Shown here: positions 12,001 through 24,361 of the stretch, in pieces
Position numbering within the stretch: the stretch's first letter is position 1
Layout: every line of letters begins with the position of its first letter
Assembly: GCF_011397635.1 (NCBI RefSeq)
Contig: NC_064767.1
Coordinates: 22,060,537 to 22,124,536, forward strand
Origin: Epinephelus fuscoguttatus
Lineage: Eukaryota; Chordata; Actinopteri; Perciformes; Serranidae
Length of the DNA: 64,000 nucleotides
Direction: 5' to 3'
Made by a program: the position numbers and the translations under genes
Notes under the pieces: generated by a model
The model's database searches: none
Seen by the model: the letters and a program-made list of their open reading frames with translations, nothing else
What the model was told of the DNA's origin: nothing

Positions 12001-12403
12001 TCTGTTAGTAACACCTGTGGTGTGGAACAAATGTGAACATTAAACAGGCACTGGAAGACATAAATGGACATAAATCCATGATTCATTAATTTTATCAAAA
12101 ATACCTGTGTGGTTGTGGGCTGTAAGAGTGTATGGGAGAATGAGCTGTGACACACAGTGGAGGTTCAGTATTAGAACTGGGGGAAGGGTATAAGGACTAC
12201 AGTGTGTGCTATTAATGGCAGCCATGTTATGTCCTGACATAATAAGCACAGGTGTAATCAATAACATAATGGCTGATTTTCATATATATATTCCAGAGAG
12301 GGTGAGAGAGAAAGAGAGCACACTGGTTTCAGCAGAGGTTATTGTCACAACATGTATCAAGGCACCGTTAATATCATTATTAACACCTGTGCTGTACTGC
12401 CTC
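9004..12403. other. Intergenic DNA, no supported gene
   Basis: There are no splice-bounded open frames or recognisable domains. Several 80-120 codon open frames on both strands overlap and look like chance. No clear repeat boundaries were found. Confidence 0.45.
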
Positions 12404-13592
12404 AGGGCACAGTCACACATGAGCGAACGCAGGCGAGTGACCATCACCTGGCGATATTCTTGCTATTCTGTTTTGCACACAGGAAGCTAGCTTGCTAATA
12501 AATACTAATGTGTAAGATAATAATATGATGTTACTGGTACATTTTCTATTGTCCTACATTCCATGACTGTCTCCTGACTTTCTGCCAGCCAGTCAGCATC
12601 TGTCATGTGGGGCAGCTTGCATTTTCCACGGTCAATATCATACAATTATGGCTGGTTAAAAATGGCAATAATCAACGCCCCCTACACACATACTTCGGTA
12701 ACACTTTACTTGAGGGTATTTGCATAAGGGTGACATGACACTGTCATAACTATGACATGACACGGTCATAAACCTGTCATGAATATTATGTACATGTCAT
12801 AAAAGTTTATGACTGCTGCCATTAAGTGTCATTTGGTTTTTGTAATGACAAGTTGACATTGTTTGGGTTGTCTTGATTATGACAACTTGACATTAATAAA
12901 AGTGACATTACCAGAAGATGTCTTTGTCATGACAAGTTGACATTAAATTTGTTTGGGATGTCCTTATGACAACTTGACATTAACCAGGATGACATTACCA
13001 GAAGATGTCTTTGTATCAATCATTATCTAAACTTGTCATAAACACAAAAAGAGGTGTATTTCTTGTTAATGTCAAGTTGTTATGACAAAGACATTTTCTG
13101 GTAATGTCATCCTGGTTAATGTCAAGTTGTTATAATAAGGACATCCCAAACAAATTTAATGTCAATTGTCACGACAAAGACAACTTCTGGTAATGTCACT
13201 TTAATTAATGTCAAGTTGTCATAATCAAGACAACCCAAACAATGTCAACTTGTCATTACAAAAACCAAATGACACTTGTAGCAGTCATAAACTTTTATGA
13301 CATGTACATAATATTCATGACAGGTTTATGACCGTGTCATGTCATAGTTATGACAGTGTCATGTCACGCTTATGTAGATACCTTCAAGTGAAGTGTTACC
13401 CATACGTCTTTGCTTTTGGTTAAGGCTGTGACTTTGCCAGTCAAAGTTCACCAAAGTTGAATGAAGATGCAAAGATGCAAATTTGCTTTGCCATTTGGAA
13501 GCGAATGTTTTATTCACTTCTCACACTGAATGGAAGTGAACAGGGGGCAAATTTTTGCCAGTGTTAATTTCACTCATGTGTGACCGCACCCT
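12404..13592. mobile_element. Old TIR transposon interrupted by a foldback element
   Basis: The left end AGGGCACAGTCACACATGAG and the reverse complement of the right end AGGGTGCGGTCACACATGAG are inverted repeats with two differences. Between them, about 290 bp on the left and 190 bp on the right belong to this unit; the rest is the palindromic insertion at 12697-13401. No coding remnant is visible. The GGG-CACA-type ends resemble PIF/Harbinger MITEs, but I could not see a clear target duplication. Confidence 0.6.
12697..13401. mobile_element. Long palindromic (foldback) MITE, about 705 bp
   Basis: The left half beginning GGTAACACTTTACTTGAGGG is repeated in inverted orientation by the right half, which ends at GTGAAGTGTTACC. 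The pairing continues almost to the centre (about 13040), giving two arms of roughly 320 bp. The first ~130 bp of the arms match nearly base for base, including ATGACATGACACGGTCATAA. Both arms are built from degenerate AGTTGACATT/TGTCATGACA motifs. A transcript would fold into a very long hairpin. There is no coding capacity. Confidence 0.85.
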
Positions 13593-13727
13593 TAAAATGA
13601 TATAGTACATAGCAGCATTTTTACAAATCAATGAAGTTTGTACATGTGTTGCATAGCAGGCGTACTTCATAAGCTGACATTGTTCTTAAAGTGGCCTAAA
13701 AGTTGGATTGCCTTTTGTGTCCGTGTC

Positions 13728-14021
13728 TTAAAAGGTCTATTGTGAAGGATTTAGTGGCATCTAGCTCTGAGGTTGCAGAACTAAAACTTCTGCCATGTAC
13801 CAAGCGTGCAGGAGAACTACAGTGGCTGATGTGAAAATGCAAAAACGTGAATGGCCCCATCTAGAGCCAGTGTTTGATTTGTCCATTCTGGGCTACACTA
13901 GAACAACATGGTGAACTCCATGGAAGATGACCTGCTTCATATGTAGATATAAAGGCTCACTGTAAGGTAACAAAACAGTGATTCTCAACATAGTTTTGAT
14001 TCATACACACTGGACCTTTAA
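13728..14021. mobile_element. Short TTAA-flanked MITE (294 bp)
   Basis: It is bounded by TTAA on both sides, with inverted termini: AAGGTCTATTGTG on the left and AAGGTCCAGTGTG as the reverse complement of the right. The body matches a repeat I recognise as very common in teleost introns, which contains a GTTTGATTTGTCCATTCTGG-type segment. TTAA flanks fit the piggyBac or Kolobok/T2 classes; no coding sequence remains. Confidence 0.65.
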
Positions 14022-14429
14022 GTTTGCCCAGGTGCAGTGAGGATGTGGATGCAGACATCCGCCTGCCTGGTGACAACATGTAGTTTTCTATACAGTAAAT
14101 GCCAGATATCATCTATAAACCATTTTCTTTTGACAGCATCTGCCTGCACCTCACATAACAAACACAACAGAGGAGCCCTCCCTCACTGCACTGCTAATCA
14201 GAGCCAGTATTAATGGAGCATCTCCCCAGGCTTTTCCCTTGTATCAGCCTCTTATCGCAGCGCTGTGACAGGCAGACACACACATGTACTGCTCAACTCA
14301 GTGGCAGGATTACTCTTCAGCTGTGTGGGGGAAGGCTGCAGATTGAGAGATACTATAGAACGCCTGCGGTTTTTTCCTTTTCTTATGAAGCTGGACAAAC
14401 TGTCTTTAGAGGATGGTAGAAGACAGCAG

Positions 14430-14715
14430 GGCTGCAGCGAACGATTGTTTTCATTGTTGGTTATCTGGCCATTATTTTCTGGATTTAATTGATTAGTTGT
14501 TGGTGCATAAAATGTCAGAAAATGTCAGTGTTTTCCAAAGATGATGTCCTTAAATGTCATGTTTTGTCCATGACCCAAAGATAGATCAGTTAAGATCAGT
14601 TTACTGTCAGAGCCAAGTAAAGAAACCAGTAAATTCTTACATTTAAGATGCTGGAATCAGAGAATTTTGACTTCTTTTACCCAAACCACAATTAATTTCA
14701 TAGAGCTGTCATTGA
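14430..14715. repeat. Teleost hAT-like interspersed repeat (GGGCTGCARCGAACGATT type)
   Basis: It starts AGGGCTGCAGCGAACGATTG and continues through AAAATGTCAGAAAATGTCAG and a GAAACCAGTAAATTCTTAC segment, the internal order of a widespread fish repeat. The right terminus is missing or diverged. Confidence 0.5.
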
Positions 14716-15147
14716 TCTCACGACCAGAAAGCATGTCTGTGCCCAAACCAGCAACAATTCCTCAACTGGTTTACAGTCTGTCAGTGAATCCAACTAAGTC
14801 AGAAAAAGCAGTTGTCTTTCTTTACAGAAGAAAAGCTCCTTCCCTCTTTTACCTCTGGCTTTCCTCTCTTTACTGCCTCTGCCTCTCTCCACGGGGATCT
14901 GTTACAACTGAGTGGTTCTCTAATGATCTCCAAGTGAGAAGCAGAAAGTCATCCATAAGCATGCACATGGTCACAGTCTCACACGCACATACACACACGC
15001 ACATTATCTTGGTATCCTCGGGGATAATTGGGGGAGAGTTCCCCTAGCTCACCAAATCCCAGCATCCTGCCACCATTAAGGCATGGAGTTGTGTCAGTGT
15101 GCAGCTACATTTAGTGAACTGCTACGCATGCTCTGTGGGTGTGGGTG

Positions 15148-15195
<48 letters not shown>

Positions 15196-16178
15196 GGAGA
15201 GAGAGACAGAGTGAGCTGGGGTAGACTTGACAGGTGTTTTTAGGGATGAAGTGCAGCAGACAGCTTGTCAGTTGGATGGGAAGTCAGTATTTTGCGTGTG
15301 TGCACGCGTGTGTGTGTCTGTTGGGTGGGCGGTTGTATATGTGACATGTAAAGTGAAGTGTTAATGCTTGGTTGAGCATGTCGAGGGCCTCCACATGAAA
15401 CCTTTCACAGCCTGAAGAGAGAGACAGACAGGCAGAGATAGGAAGATACAGGCAGGAAGCGACAGAGTGAGACAGACAGAGGAGGCCGGGGTCTATCTCT
15501 GTTCTATGAAATCAGTTTCCAGCTACCTGAAAAAGAACTGCACAACAATGATGATGGAATAATCATATAGCAAAATTAATTAATTGGCCCAAACACTCAA
15601 AAAACATTGCATAAAACCCTCCTAATTGGCTAATTCCCTTGGTCCTTAGAAATAATAACCTTGGTGAAGTATAACAGCTCCTACATGAGAGGCAAGTTGG
15701 AATATATACAGTGATATTAGTCAGCCACACTTGCTAATGCTGCTGTATATTTAGTAGAGTTAATCCATAGCTGTATTGTCCAAGTGGATATACTATGAAT
15801 CCTGTTTTATCATTGTTATTATTCAATCAGTGAAATACATCTTTGTCACTGAGTTACTGGCAGAGCTTCACTCACAGTGGCTCATTAGCCATTAAACACA
15901 GCTCCACACCGACTCTCATTATCCTTTATATAAGTGTGGCTTTGATTAAAGCAGCTCATGACATGTTTCATCTACCCAGTAAGACTTGATCAAAGGATTC
16001 CGCCTCCTCATATTAAAAGTTATAATCTTTGTATGCAAGTCTTTATTCTGTGACTGCGTCTCTCTTGAGTAATTGTCAGTCCATGGTGTGTTTGGTGGAG
16101 CTGTACAGGGATGCAGGAGCTGCCTCTTTTTTGTTATACTTAAAAGTAAAGTAGGGAGAAGCTCCTCTAAACAAACAG
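14716..16178. other. Intergenic DNA with one (GT)n array
   Basis: A (GT)n microsatellite spans about 15150-15195 and is followed by GTGTGYRTG-rich and AGACAGR-rich stretches to about 15490. No gene or transposon boundary was identified in the remainder. Confidence 0.5.
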
Positions 16179-16720
16179 GGAGGTGAGGAATAAAATCCCA
16201 AATGAAATTAAATCTGCCTTTTCTCTGAGTAGTTTTAAAAAACAGCTAAGAAAAATAGATGCTGATTAAGCTGGTGTGGTGGAACATCCTGTCCAGGACA
16301 GTTCTAGGTTTAGTTAGTTTTTAAAAAGTGTATATTAGCAGCATATACATGTCATTCCCTATTCCTGCCTGTCTCCTAACTTAGACCTTTATTAAAACAC
16401 ACTTGCCCAGTCACCAGTAACAACAGGTGTCACTACACGAACCAGCACAGAAATCTTTTTATTAAAATGTTGTACTGTAAACTGCTTTGTAACTATTCGA
16501 GGTCACAGTAACAAATTTTAATTTTCTTGTACAACAGCTGAGGGCAGGATGTGAGTGAGAGATGGTAAGTGAGATGTCTGTGTCTGTGTATTTGTAGTTT
16601 ATGTTTGTTATGTAATAGTTTTGTCTGTGTGTATTTGAGTTTGAGGACCCCCCTGAAAATGAGATGCTACATCTCAAAGGGCTATCCTTCCAATAAATCA
16701 CCAGCATCAGTAGGTGTCTC
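16179..16720 (+). mobile_element. LINE 3' end: reverse-transcriptase ORF C-terminus plus 3' UTR
   Basis: Reading plus-strand triplets to the TAA at 16267-16269 gives a C-terminus of the form NKIPNEIKSA...LSSFKKQLRK. This is the characteristic end of ORF2 in L2/RTE-like LINEs (W-N-LP-IR...FK-LK). It is followed by a 3' UTR containing a TTTGAGGACCCCCCTGAAAA segment and CCAATAAA near 16690, typical of fish LINE tails. The element is 5' truncated. A 40-bp segment at about 16422-16462 recurs at about 16705-16745, flanking the tail. Confidence 0.55.
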
Positions 16721-16796
16721 TACATTAACCAGCACAGAAATCTTAAAGATTATAATTTTAAGGGCCTAACCTTGGTCTATTTGAAGTCATGTTTGC

Positions 16797-17460
16797 CAGC
16801 CTGTTCTCATTAAAAATTCGTCAAATACCACTGCTTTGTCCGTGATTTCGGCCTCAGAAACCAATGCAAAAGGGCACCTTTCTAGCCACCCAGCAGCATA
16901 GCATACCTTCACGAAGGTTGCATCAATTTATAACTCTGCATCAGTTTGAAACACTGTTGGTAACAGCATAGTATAAGGAGATGGAAAGTCCCAATGTGGC
17001 AGCTGGGAGGGGAGGTGGATGGGTCAAACAAACCCTGGACTTTCACCCAGGACACTGCTGTTTGCTTCCTGTGTGAGTGATGAGCCAAACCATGATGTTT
17101 TTTTGCTAATCCTAACCTCGTATTTTTGTTCCCTAAACCTAAATGTGCACTTTTGTTGCCTAAACACAAGGAAATACCAACTGTTTTACCAGTGTTTAAC
17201 TGATGTTGTAGGTTAACTTTGAAAAGGAGTGTATGCATCAAACAAACAGAAATGGTACTTTTCCTGTAAAATGAGAAGTGTATTTTATAAAGACACGATG
17301 CATGTAACAATTGGAAATTGACGTGGTGTCCTGAAATGTGAACAACAGACCCAGGAGGACATATAGTGCATCACGTAGACATGAAAGTTCACTGACCAAG
17401 CCACGATATTTGACGAGTTGATGAGAACGTGTTGTGTTTGCCGTCTAAAAATACCTCTGT
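16797..17460. repeat. Common teleost interspersed repeat (CCTAAACCTAA-rich)
   Basis: It begins near CTGTTCTCATTAAAAATTCG and contains GGTCAAACAAACCCTGGACT, a TTGCCTAAACACAAGG block and a CTAATCCTAACC block. I recognise this order from abundant fish repeats. It has no coding capacity, and its class is uncertain. Confidence 0.45.
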
Positions 17461-17757
17461 ATATTTGTTATTTAGATTTTATCTGCTCTCTGTCAGTAAC
17501 CCATAAACGCAGCATCACCTTTCACCTCAACAAATTTAATAGAAGCTTCATAGTGCATCACAACTTGCTGAAGAACTACATACAGTAACTTAGTAAAAAG
17601 TTAGTCTGTCAGTAAAAGGAAATTGTGCTCTGCCCACTCTGTTTTTATCACACTGTTTAAAAAAAGTCTTCAAATCTATGTCAGAGAATCAGACACTGAC
17701 TCAAGTCTAGCCTGACAGTGTTGCTCTGATGCGCACATGAAAACACACATACACAGT

Positions 17758-17760
<3 letters not shown>

Positions 17761-17821
<61 letters not shown>
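17761..17821. repeat. (CA)n microsatellite, about 30 units
   Basis: An uninterrupted CA dinucleotide run of about 60 bp. Confidence 0.95.
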
Positions 17822-17823
<2 letters not shown>

Positions 17824-18978
17824 TGATTGTCTTGCCTCATATCTTATACCATGATGTGTTTGATCTCTGTGAAGCACTTTGGGTGAACCTGCAAATTTAA
17901 AACTGCTTTACAAATTAATGAGACTTAATTTAACTCATTCTCTCATCTTCCTAAATTTTCCACCACTTCAAAACACCCACACGCACACGCCAACTCATCC
18001 TAATGACGTCCCACCAGATTGTTTTTGCATTATAAAGCTCTCAGACAGTGAGCACGGCTGATTCAGACTCTCACCACTAAATATAATCCAACACAAAACC
18101 TGCTTGTCAACATATGTTTCGATGCATGTATGCGATGTATGGTGTGTGATATGATATGGAGGATTGAGCGGTTATTATCAGTGTCGACTGGTGACTAATC
18201 GTTGCATAATTCTCTGACGGGCTGTCACTCATTTAACTGATCTCTTTGGAATTAAAACAAATATCCAACATTGAGTAATTCTGCCTTTCACAGCAACTGT
18301 TTCTCCTTTTTTAATTACGCCATTTAATGTGTGGATGTTATTAAGTGTCATCAGAATGATGGAAAGGCACCATAAATGCTCCGTAGTGAGGACATGCTTG
18401 TACAGATATCCAGTGCTTTAATTTGCAGTTGCATCAGGACTCGTACTGATGAACTCAGCCTCACTTCAACTGTGAAATACAATTAACATGGAACGATCTG
18501 TAGATATGATGCTATATTTAGAAGCATGGAGATTTACAGATAATAATAAATCTTTAAGTCTTATATCACCAGTGTCATGGTGATGATTCAGCCTCTGGAG
18601 GCTAATATTTTGTGGGGTCACTCTTCCATGCGCCAGTCATTTTGGCTAATCTTTATAAACAGAGCTGCATATAAATTCAGTTTTTAGAAAAGCTATAATA
18701 AAAAACTAAATGGTTGTCAGATGTTAGCTGATGGGTTCTGAGATAGCCAGCACGTTCCACCTCACTCCTACTTGTTATATTTTGATGCTCGGGCAGAAAC
18801 CCCTTCATCATTATGACGTTAGTGGTTGATGAAAGTCACGAGTCAGCTCAAGTGACACAATCATTTTTGGTTGTCGTATTCTGTTGTGTGATTTGTGTTT
18901 TATGTGTGCTAAAATGTATGCATCCCACTTGGGTGTGCAGATTGTGCTGACTGATTGATAACGCAATGTTGACCCTTA
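17822..18978. other. Intergenic DNA, no supported feature
   Basis: A short LINE-tail-like segment (GTGAAGCACTTTGGGTGAAC, about 17870) is visible. The rest is AT-rich unique-looking sequence without exons. Confidence 0.4.
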
Positions 18979-19479
18979 CGTCGGGTTCACAGTGGACACC
19001 CAAGTGCCCTGATATTTTAATTGTTAAGAGGTGCGTTTCTCCATGCTGGTCAACAAGCGATTCTGCTCTCTGCTCTGTTTAGATCACATGTAAAGCTCTG
19101 TCTTTGTGTGCTTGTGTGTGTGAGTGTGTGTATGAGTGGCTCTGCTCGTCTCTTTAGCTCTCTGTTTAGACACAACTGACAAGAACGTGGAAGCACCAGA
19201 TGCATATGATTTTATTTATCACAGTAGGATCATTTATCTCATATTCAATATACACTTTACATCGTGTACAATACATTTTCATTGTGTTTTCTTGCCAGAT
19301 TTGCTTGTGGCTTATGGAGAAAATAAACCAGATGCTGAAACTATCTCTGCAGATCTCGAGCCAACCTGGGTGCCGCATGCAGTGGGAACGCTTATGATAG
19401 GAGCCGCGAGTAAGCGGGTAGCGCTCCACGGAAAATCGGCACGCTTCGTGGCACTTCAACATCCTGTGTGAGCCCAGCG
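18979..19479. mobile_element. PIF/Harbinger-like MITE with TTA target duplication
   Basis: The left end CGTCGGGTTCACAGTGGACA and the reverse complement of the right end CGCTGGGCTCACACAGGATG are inverted repeats, flanked on both sides by TTA (18976-18978 and 19480-19482). A three-base TWA duplication is the hallmark of PIF/Harbinger insertion. The ~500 bp interior has no recognisable protein; the overlapping open frames on both strands here (65-115 codons) are chance products of the element. Confidence 0.65.
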
Positions 19480-19482
19480 TTA

Positions 19483-21358
19483 GTTTAAAGTGGGACACAA
19501 ATACTGGTCTCACGGGTCAAAGTCCTGTGCTTGTTGGACCCATCCACATCTCGCCACCCCCACCCTAGGTGTCCCTTGATCTAATATTGACACAGATAAA
19601 TTAAAATTGTTAAATTGAAGTTGTGCATCTCATACAGATGCTAAAGGGTGCACTGTGTGGGCGTATCTGACACTAACCAAGCAACATGTTTTGACACCCT
19701 GGGAATGAGACCAGGCTGCCACACAGACCATTCACCTGCCACTCAAACACGATTGGTCACAACTACATGGACTATGAACAGAAACCTGCTTCTGATACCA
19801 AAATATTGCACAGATTTCACATATATACACAGATATCTGTTTATAGAGATTATGTTGATGGAAACATGCAATGACACCTGATAACTTGGATCCAGTAGGT
19901 GTAGAGGGATGCGATTTCATGTCTGTTCAACATATCACCACCTTTACACTCAGATTACATAGATACATTAAACAAATTAACAACACAGCCAAAGAGACAA
20001 AATAAATTTTCACCTAAATCAACATTTTCTCCTCATTTTAAACTGAAGAAATAAAATTGAGTTGGCTGGCGATGACAGGGGACCAAACACGGACCGAGTG
20101 AGTTTTGGAAAACCCCTCTTAAATTAGTCACACAGCATTTGAAATCAGTCTGGCCGATGACTTATCTCCCCAGATATTCGCTTAGTGAGCTATCAAATCC
20201 TCCAGTCCCAGTCTCTACAGCTAATGCCAAGGTATTAGACTGCAGCCCGTGTTTACCCCACTCTGCCAGTGGCGTCATTGGCAGCTCGCAGTCAAACGCC
20301 TCCCAGCACACAACAGTGAAAACCCTGCCACGACGTCAGGGGAAACAGCAACACCTACTTGTGTAAATCCCCTCAAAGCCACCACATTATCTGCACAGCA
20401 CAGCTATAGATTGCTGAATCATGAAATGCTTTGAAAGAATTACAGGGCAGGACACTGTGAGAGGGTGTCTGCTTCTTAGTCATATCAGTATATCACGCTG
20501 TAACATGAGCCACACGTTGAACTGAGGAAGGCTGTCAATCACTGTGAAACCTCTCGCCTTCATAAGCTGAGTGTTTGAATATTCAGTGTGCATGTATAAA
20601 ATATAATCACATTATTGGCTGTGCTGTGACTGTGAGAATGGCTCCATTAGTTCAGTTACAATTTCGTGAAAAAAGGGACCAAGTTCTACTTTGTCTGAAA
20701 GTTTGATTAGCGCTCCACTTTTGTGTACTCACACAATCTTACACACTCCAGTTGTTCCACGGGTTGCTACTTATCACATTAATCATTTAGTTCAAGGAAA
20801 AAAGTATTTTTGTCACTCCAGAGCAATTTCCCAGCACGATATCCAGTTCTAACACAGACGCCTGAGTAACACAATAACAGATTTGAACCGAGCACGAACA
20901 ATTCTGAGCTTTGACTAATTATTGCAACTAAGAGTCTGAATCATAATCTTTTAAACAAGCCAACATTTGACTTACATCTGTGTGTGTGTGTCTGTGAAGG
21001 ACCGTTGACCCTCCCATGTACATCCCTGTACTGTTTCTCAGTAAAGGAGGACTCTTAAATAATAAAGTACAGATAATTATTTAAACATTAGAACATAACT
21101 AAGTACATACAGCCATGGGTGTAGCATTAAAATCTGGGTAGCAGTCTCTGTGGGCCCCCTGTCTTTCCTCTCTTGATTTATGTCTCTCTCACGCATGTTT
21201 TGGAACTTTTTTTTTTTTACAAAGTCACTTTGCTTTTTTTCTTTTATTTTTTTTCTTACATGTCTGTCTTGGGGAAAGACATGTATGTTGGTGCTCCAGC
21301 AGCAAAAGCAGTCACCCAATTGGCTTTAGCTACATTCAGAGAAAAAATGCAAACGTAA
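19483..21358. other. Intergenic DNA, no supported feature
   Basis: No exon-like or repeat boundary was recognised. T-rich homopolymer runs occur at 21200-21260 next to the following MITE. Confidence 0.4.
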
Positions 21359-21981
21359 AGGCCTTTGCACACTGAGTCATGTCGTTGTTTGTTTTTTTTT
21401 TTTATTTTGGAAAAAATATTGTTACGCAAAGAAACCTTGCACACTGATTCCGATGCATTTAATTGTTCTATTAGTTGTAAAACTTCGTAATATGTGACAA
21501 AATTTAAAGACAAATTTCCACCTTTGCCTCTCTCCACTGGAGTTACCCATCTGGCTGTCATCGCTCCCTTCCTGTATTGCATTTAGCACTGCAGCTGCAT
21601 GATGGGGCGGAGCTGTCCCTCCTCTCTGTCTCCACATTTGGTGCACATCCTCCTTCTCTTCATCATCATCCACCTGAATATTACTATCTGACCTGTTAAA
21701 AGTATCTGAATTGATTGAAATGATTCTGTGCATCATGTTCCCGTCCTGTCGTGGCTGTGTCCCGCTGCCACATTTTCTTCACTGATTCCTGGTCAAACGT
21801 CTCTGAAGGCTTCTGACGGATGTGAAAAATGCAGAAAATTGAACCTGTTATGAAAATTTTAATGGCGCATGAAAGTTTCAGACTCAGTGGGCAAACATAA
21901 CTGACAAAACGGGAAGTCGTATTTATTTTTAGATGTGCGACAATTTGGGACAAAAAAGACGGACTCGGTGTACAAAGGCCT
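21359..21981. mobile_element. PIF/Harbinger-like MITE with TAA target duplication
   Basis: The left end AGGCCTTTGCACACTGAGTC and the reverse complement of the right end AGGCCTTTGTACACCGAGTC differ at two positions, and TAA flanks both sides (21356-21358, 21982-21984). The minus strand holds broken short frames, one of ~104 codons with a QMWR segment and an acidic stretch. They may descend from a Harbinger accessory protein, but I cannot confirm this. Confidence 0.75.
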
Positions 21982-21984
21982 TAA

Positions 21985-23939
21985 GGGTGGACTAAATTTT
22001 TGGGGGATTTAGAGAGGCCTCAGAGAGCTCCCCACTACAAAGTTTATGCTTTGAACTGATTTATTTTAATTTTGTTTTGGCACTAATTACTAAATAAAAC
22101 TAAATAAAATAAAAATAAATGATTAAAAATTTGCAAACAAAACCAAACTTTTCATTCCAGGCTTCCTGTGGTCCCCCCTCCCACTGGGGCTGTGAGTTAT
22201 CAGCCCCTTTTTTCTCCCCACTACAACGCCCCTGCACATAGCCAGTGATTTTATCAAATAGTCCTGACTGTTGCGTGAAGATCTTAACAGATATGTGCAT
22301 TAAAATACTGCATTTTTCTCTTTATTATAATGACATCATACATCATGTTACAGATGTGAACATTTGTCACATACTCGGAAAAAAATCTCACGTTATTGTT
22401 TAAAGTTTTTAATCTTTGTGTGCAAGCATATCTGTGTGTGTATGCTCTGTGTTTGTACCAGTGTGTGTGTGTGAGTGTGAGACAATGTCTTCTTAATCAC
22501 AGCATCTGTTGCTGTCATGGCTCTTGGATATAAACATCATCAATCACCAGAGGAAGTGACATTATTTATTACGGCCCTATTTGTTGCGTTATTGAAAAGA
22601 CTTTATCATCGTACAGTGAAATCAAGTGCGGCGTGCCATGAAAGGAGGCTCTCTGGTCAATGATTGCTTAAAAAAAAAGTAATAATATTCCAGCTTAGTT
22701 CAATTAAGTGAGGACCTTTATTGGAAGACGTGTATGATTCACGACAATATGATGAATGTGTTTGTGAGATTAAAGATTAAAGTCTGGGATTGATGTAATA
22801 ACAGGGCTGTTTTTAGAAGCCACGCATTGCTGCGTGTTGTCTCTCCAGCCATCTTTCAGTTATCTAACCCACTAGCTGAGTCATAGTTGCAGCTCGATGG
22901 AGATTTAGAAAGTGATGGATATTAAGTGTAGAGGAGGTAAAAAACAGGAGGATTCTTTCCTGCATACCCTCTTCAGAGAGGAGAGAGCAATATGGTGCCA
23001 AAGACTGTTATGTTTCCTGCGCAGGGAGAATATTGGCAGATATATAAACAGCAATCAATGTTGTCTTGTTTAAATCACTGTATCATTTCAGTGATTTGTC
23101 AATAATAATGTTGACGGTGTTAAATTATCTCTGCTAATGCTCAGTGCTTCTTTCCAATGGTCAAACCTTCCGCACAAATGTCACATGGATCATCCAATAA
23201 TCAGACCTCATAAACACACATAACATAGCCTACAATTTGAAAGCAAATACAATTTTATTATTATTAACAATATGGCTTTTTATTTAGCCATCTAGCATCT
23301 TGACATCAAAACAAGGGGAGTTTATACTGCATTCACAAAATTGCACACCTGCTGCCACACAGTGGTTTACATGTCATCCCCCTCCTGAGTGTGTTGACAC
23401 TGACCTTGTGCACATTACACATACATCAGCAAACGGCTAAATGATGACACATAGGTTGTGTTTTGTACATCATATTTATCTAGTAGCGTTGTCAGTTCAT
23501 TATATTTGTAGCACACACATTTAATTAACCTCTATACAGTCACTTTAGTTCATCTTTTGATTCCTTTTCTTTAAGTCATTCTAATTTCTATGTCTTTGAG
23601 TTACCAGTGCTGTTACTAGAGGGACATTTTGGCAGGCCAGAGGAAAAAAATGGCCGCCTAAAGGTTTTTACACACCAGGGGATGTGGCGAATTAACAACA
23701 CAAAAATGCAAAATACTCAACTATGATTATTCTACATTAAAACTATTTATACTGGCAGTGATGCAGATTTGTGACAATTGTAACACTTGCTCAGTAACAT
23801 GTTTTAATATGAACAGATTCACCGGCAGCAATGCAAAAACAGTTTGAAGAAACATATTGACATGTTAATTAATCACAAACACATAAACACATACACCCCT
23901 AGTGTGTAAAGATCTCAAAGCAGAGCCTAAAATACAGGA
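21985..23939. other. Intergenic DNA, possible unique/conserved segments
   Basis: No coding signal. The stretch 22480-22960 is free of recognisable repeats and has balanced composition; I cannot judge conservation without an alignment. Confidence 0.4.
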
Positions 23940-24361
23940 AGTGACCAATCAGAATGTGCCAGCCACATCCTTTTCTTTAATTGAGGGATAAATGAAACCT
24001 GCTTCCAAGTACGCTTCCTCCCGTGCAATGATACATTTGACAAGTGTGGTTTGGTAGAAAGAAAATAGTCCCTACATAAAACTGCTAACAAGAAGGTATA
24101 TGGATTATCGTGTGTGACCGAGTCATGATTTCTGGAAAGAGACATTGCTGTTGAGTTTTTCAAATGTAGTTTTTTGACACATTGAGCACCACAAGCTGAG
24201 TGCCATATAGTTCCATTATATTAGGGACAAGGCACACATCTCTACAGCAGATACCTCCAACACTCTGCAACTCACACCAAAACAATCTGGACTGATAAAC
24301 AGCATTACAGGTAAGTGGTACAGGTATGCATTTTTGATTTTGGGGTGAACTGTCCCTTTAA
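23940..24361 (-). mobile_element. Kolobok/T2-like MITE fragment (TTAAAGGGACAGTTC end)
   Basis: The right end at 24358-24361 is TTAA, preceded by GAACTGTCCCT. Reading inward (minus strand), the order of segments (AAAATCAAAAATACATACC..., AGATTGTTTTGGTGTGAG, TGGCACTCAGCTTGTGGTGC, CCAGAAATCATGACTCGG) is the same as in the copy starting at 63356 on the plus strand. The left terminus is not clear. Confidence 0.65.

Noticed and set aside
16422..16745. 40-bp direct repeats considered as a small LTR pair
   Set aside because: The repeats are short and imperfect, with no TG...CA ends or PBS. The interval is better explained as a LINE 3' tail.
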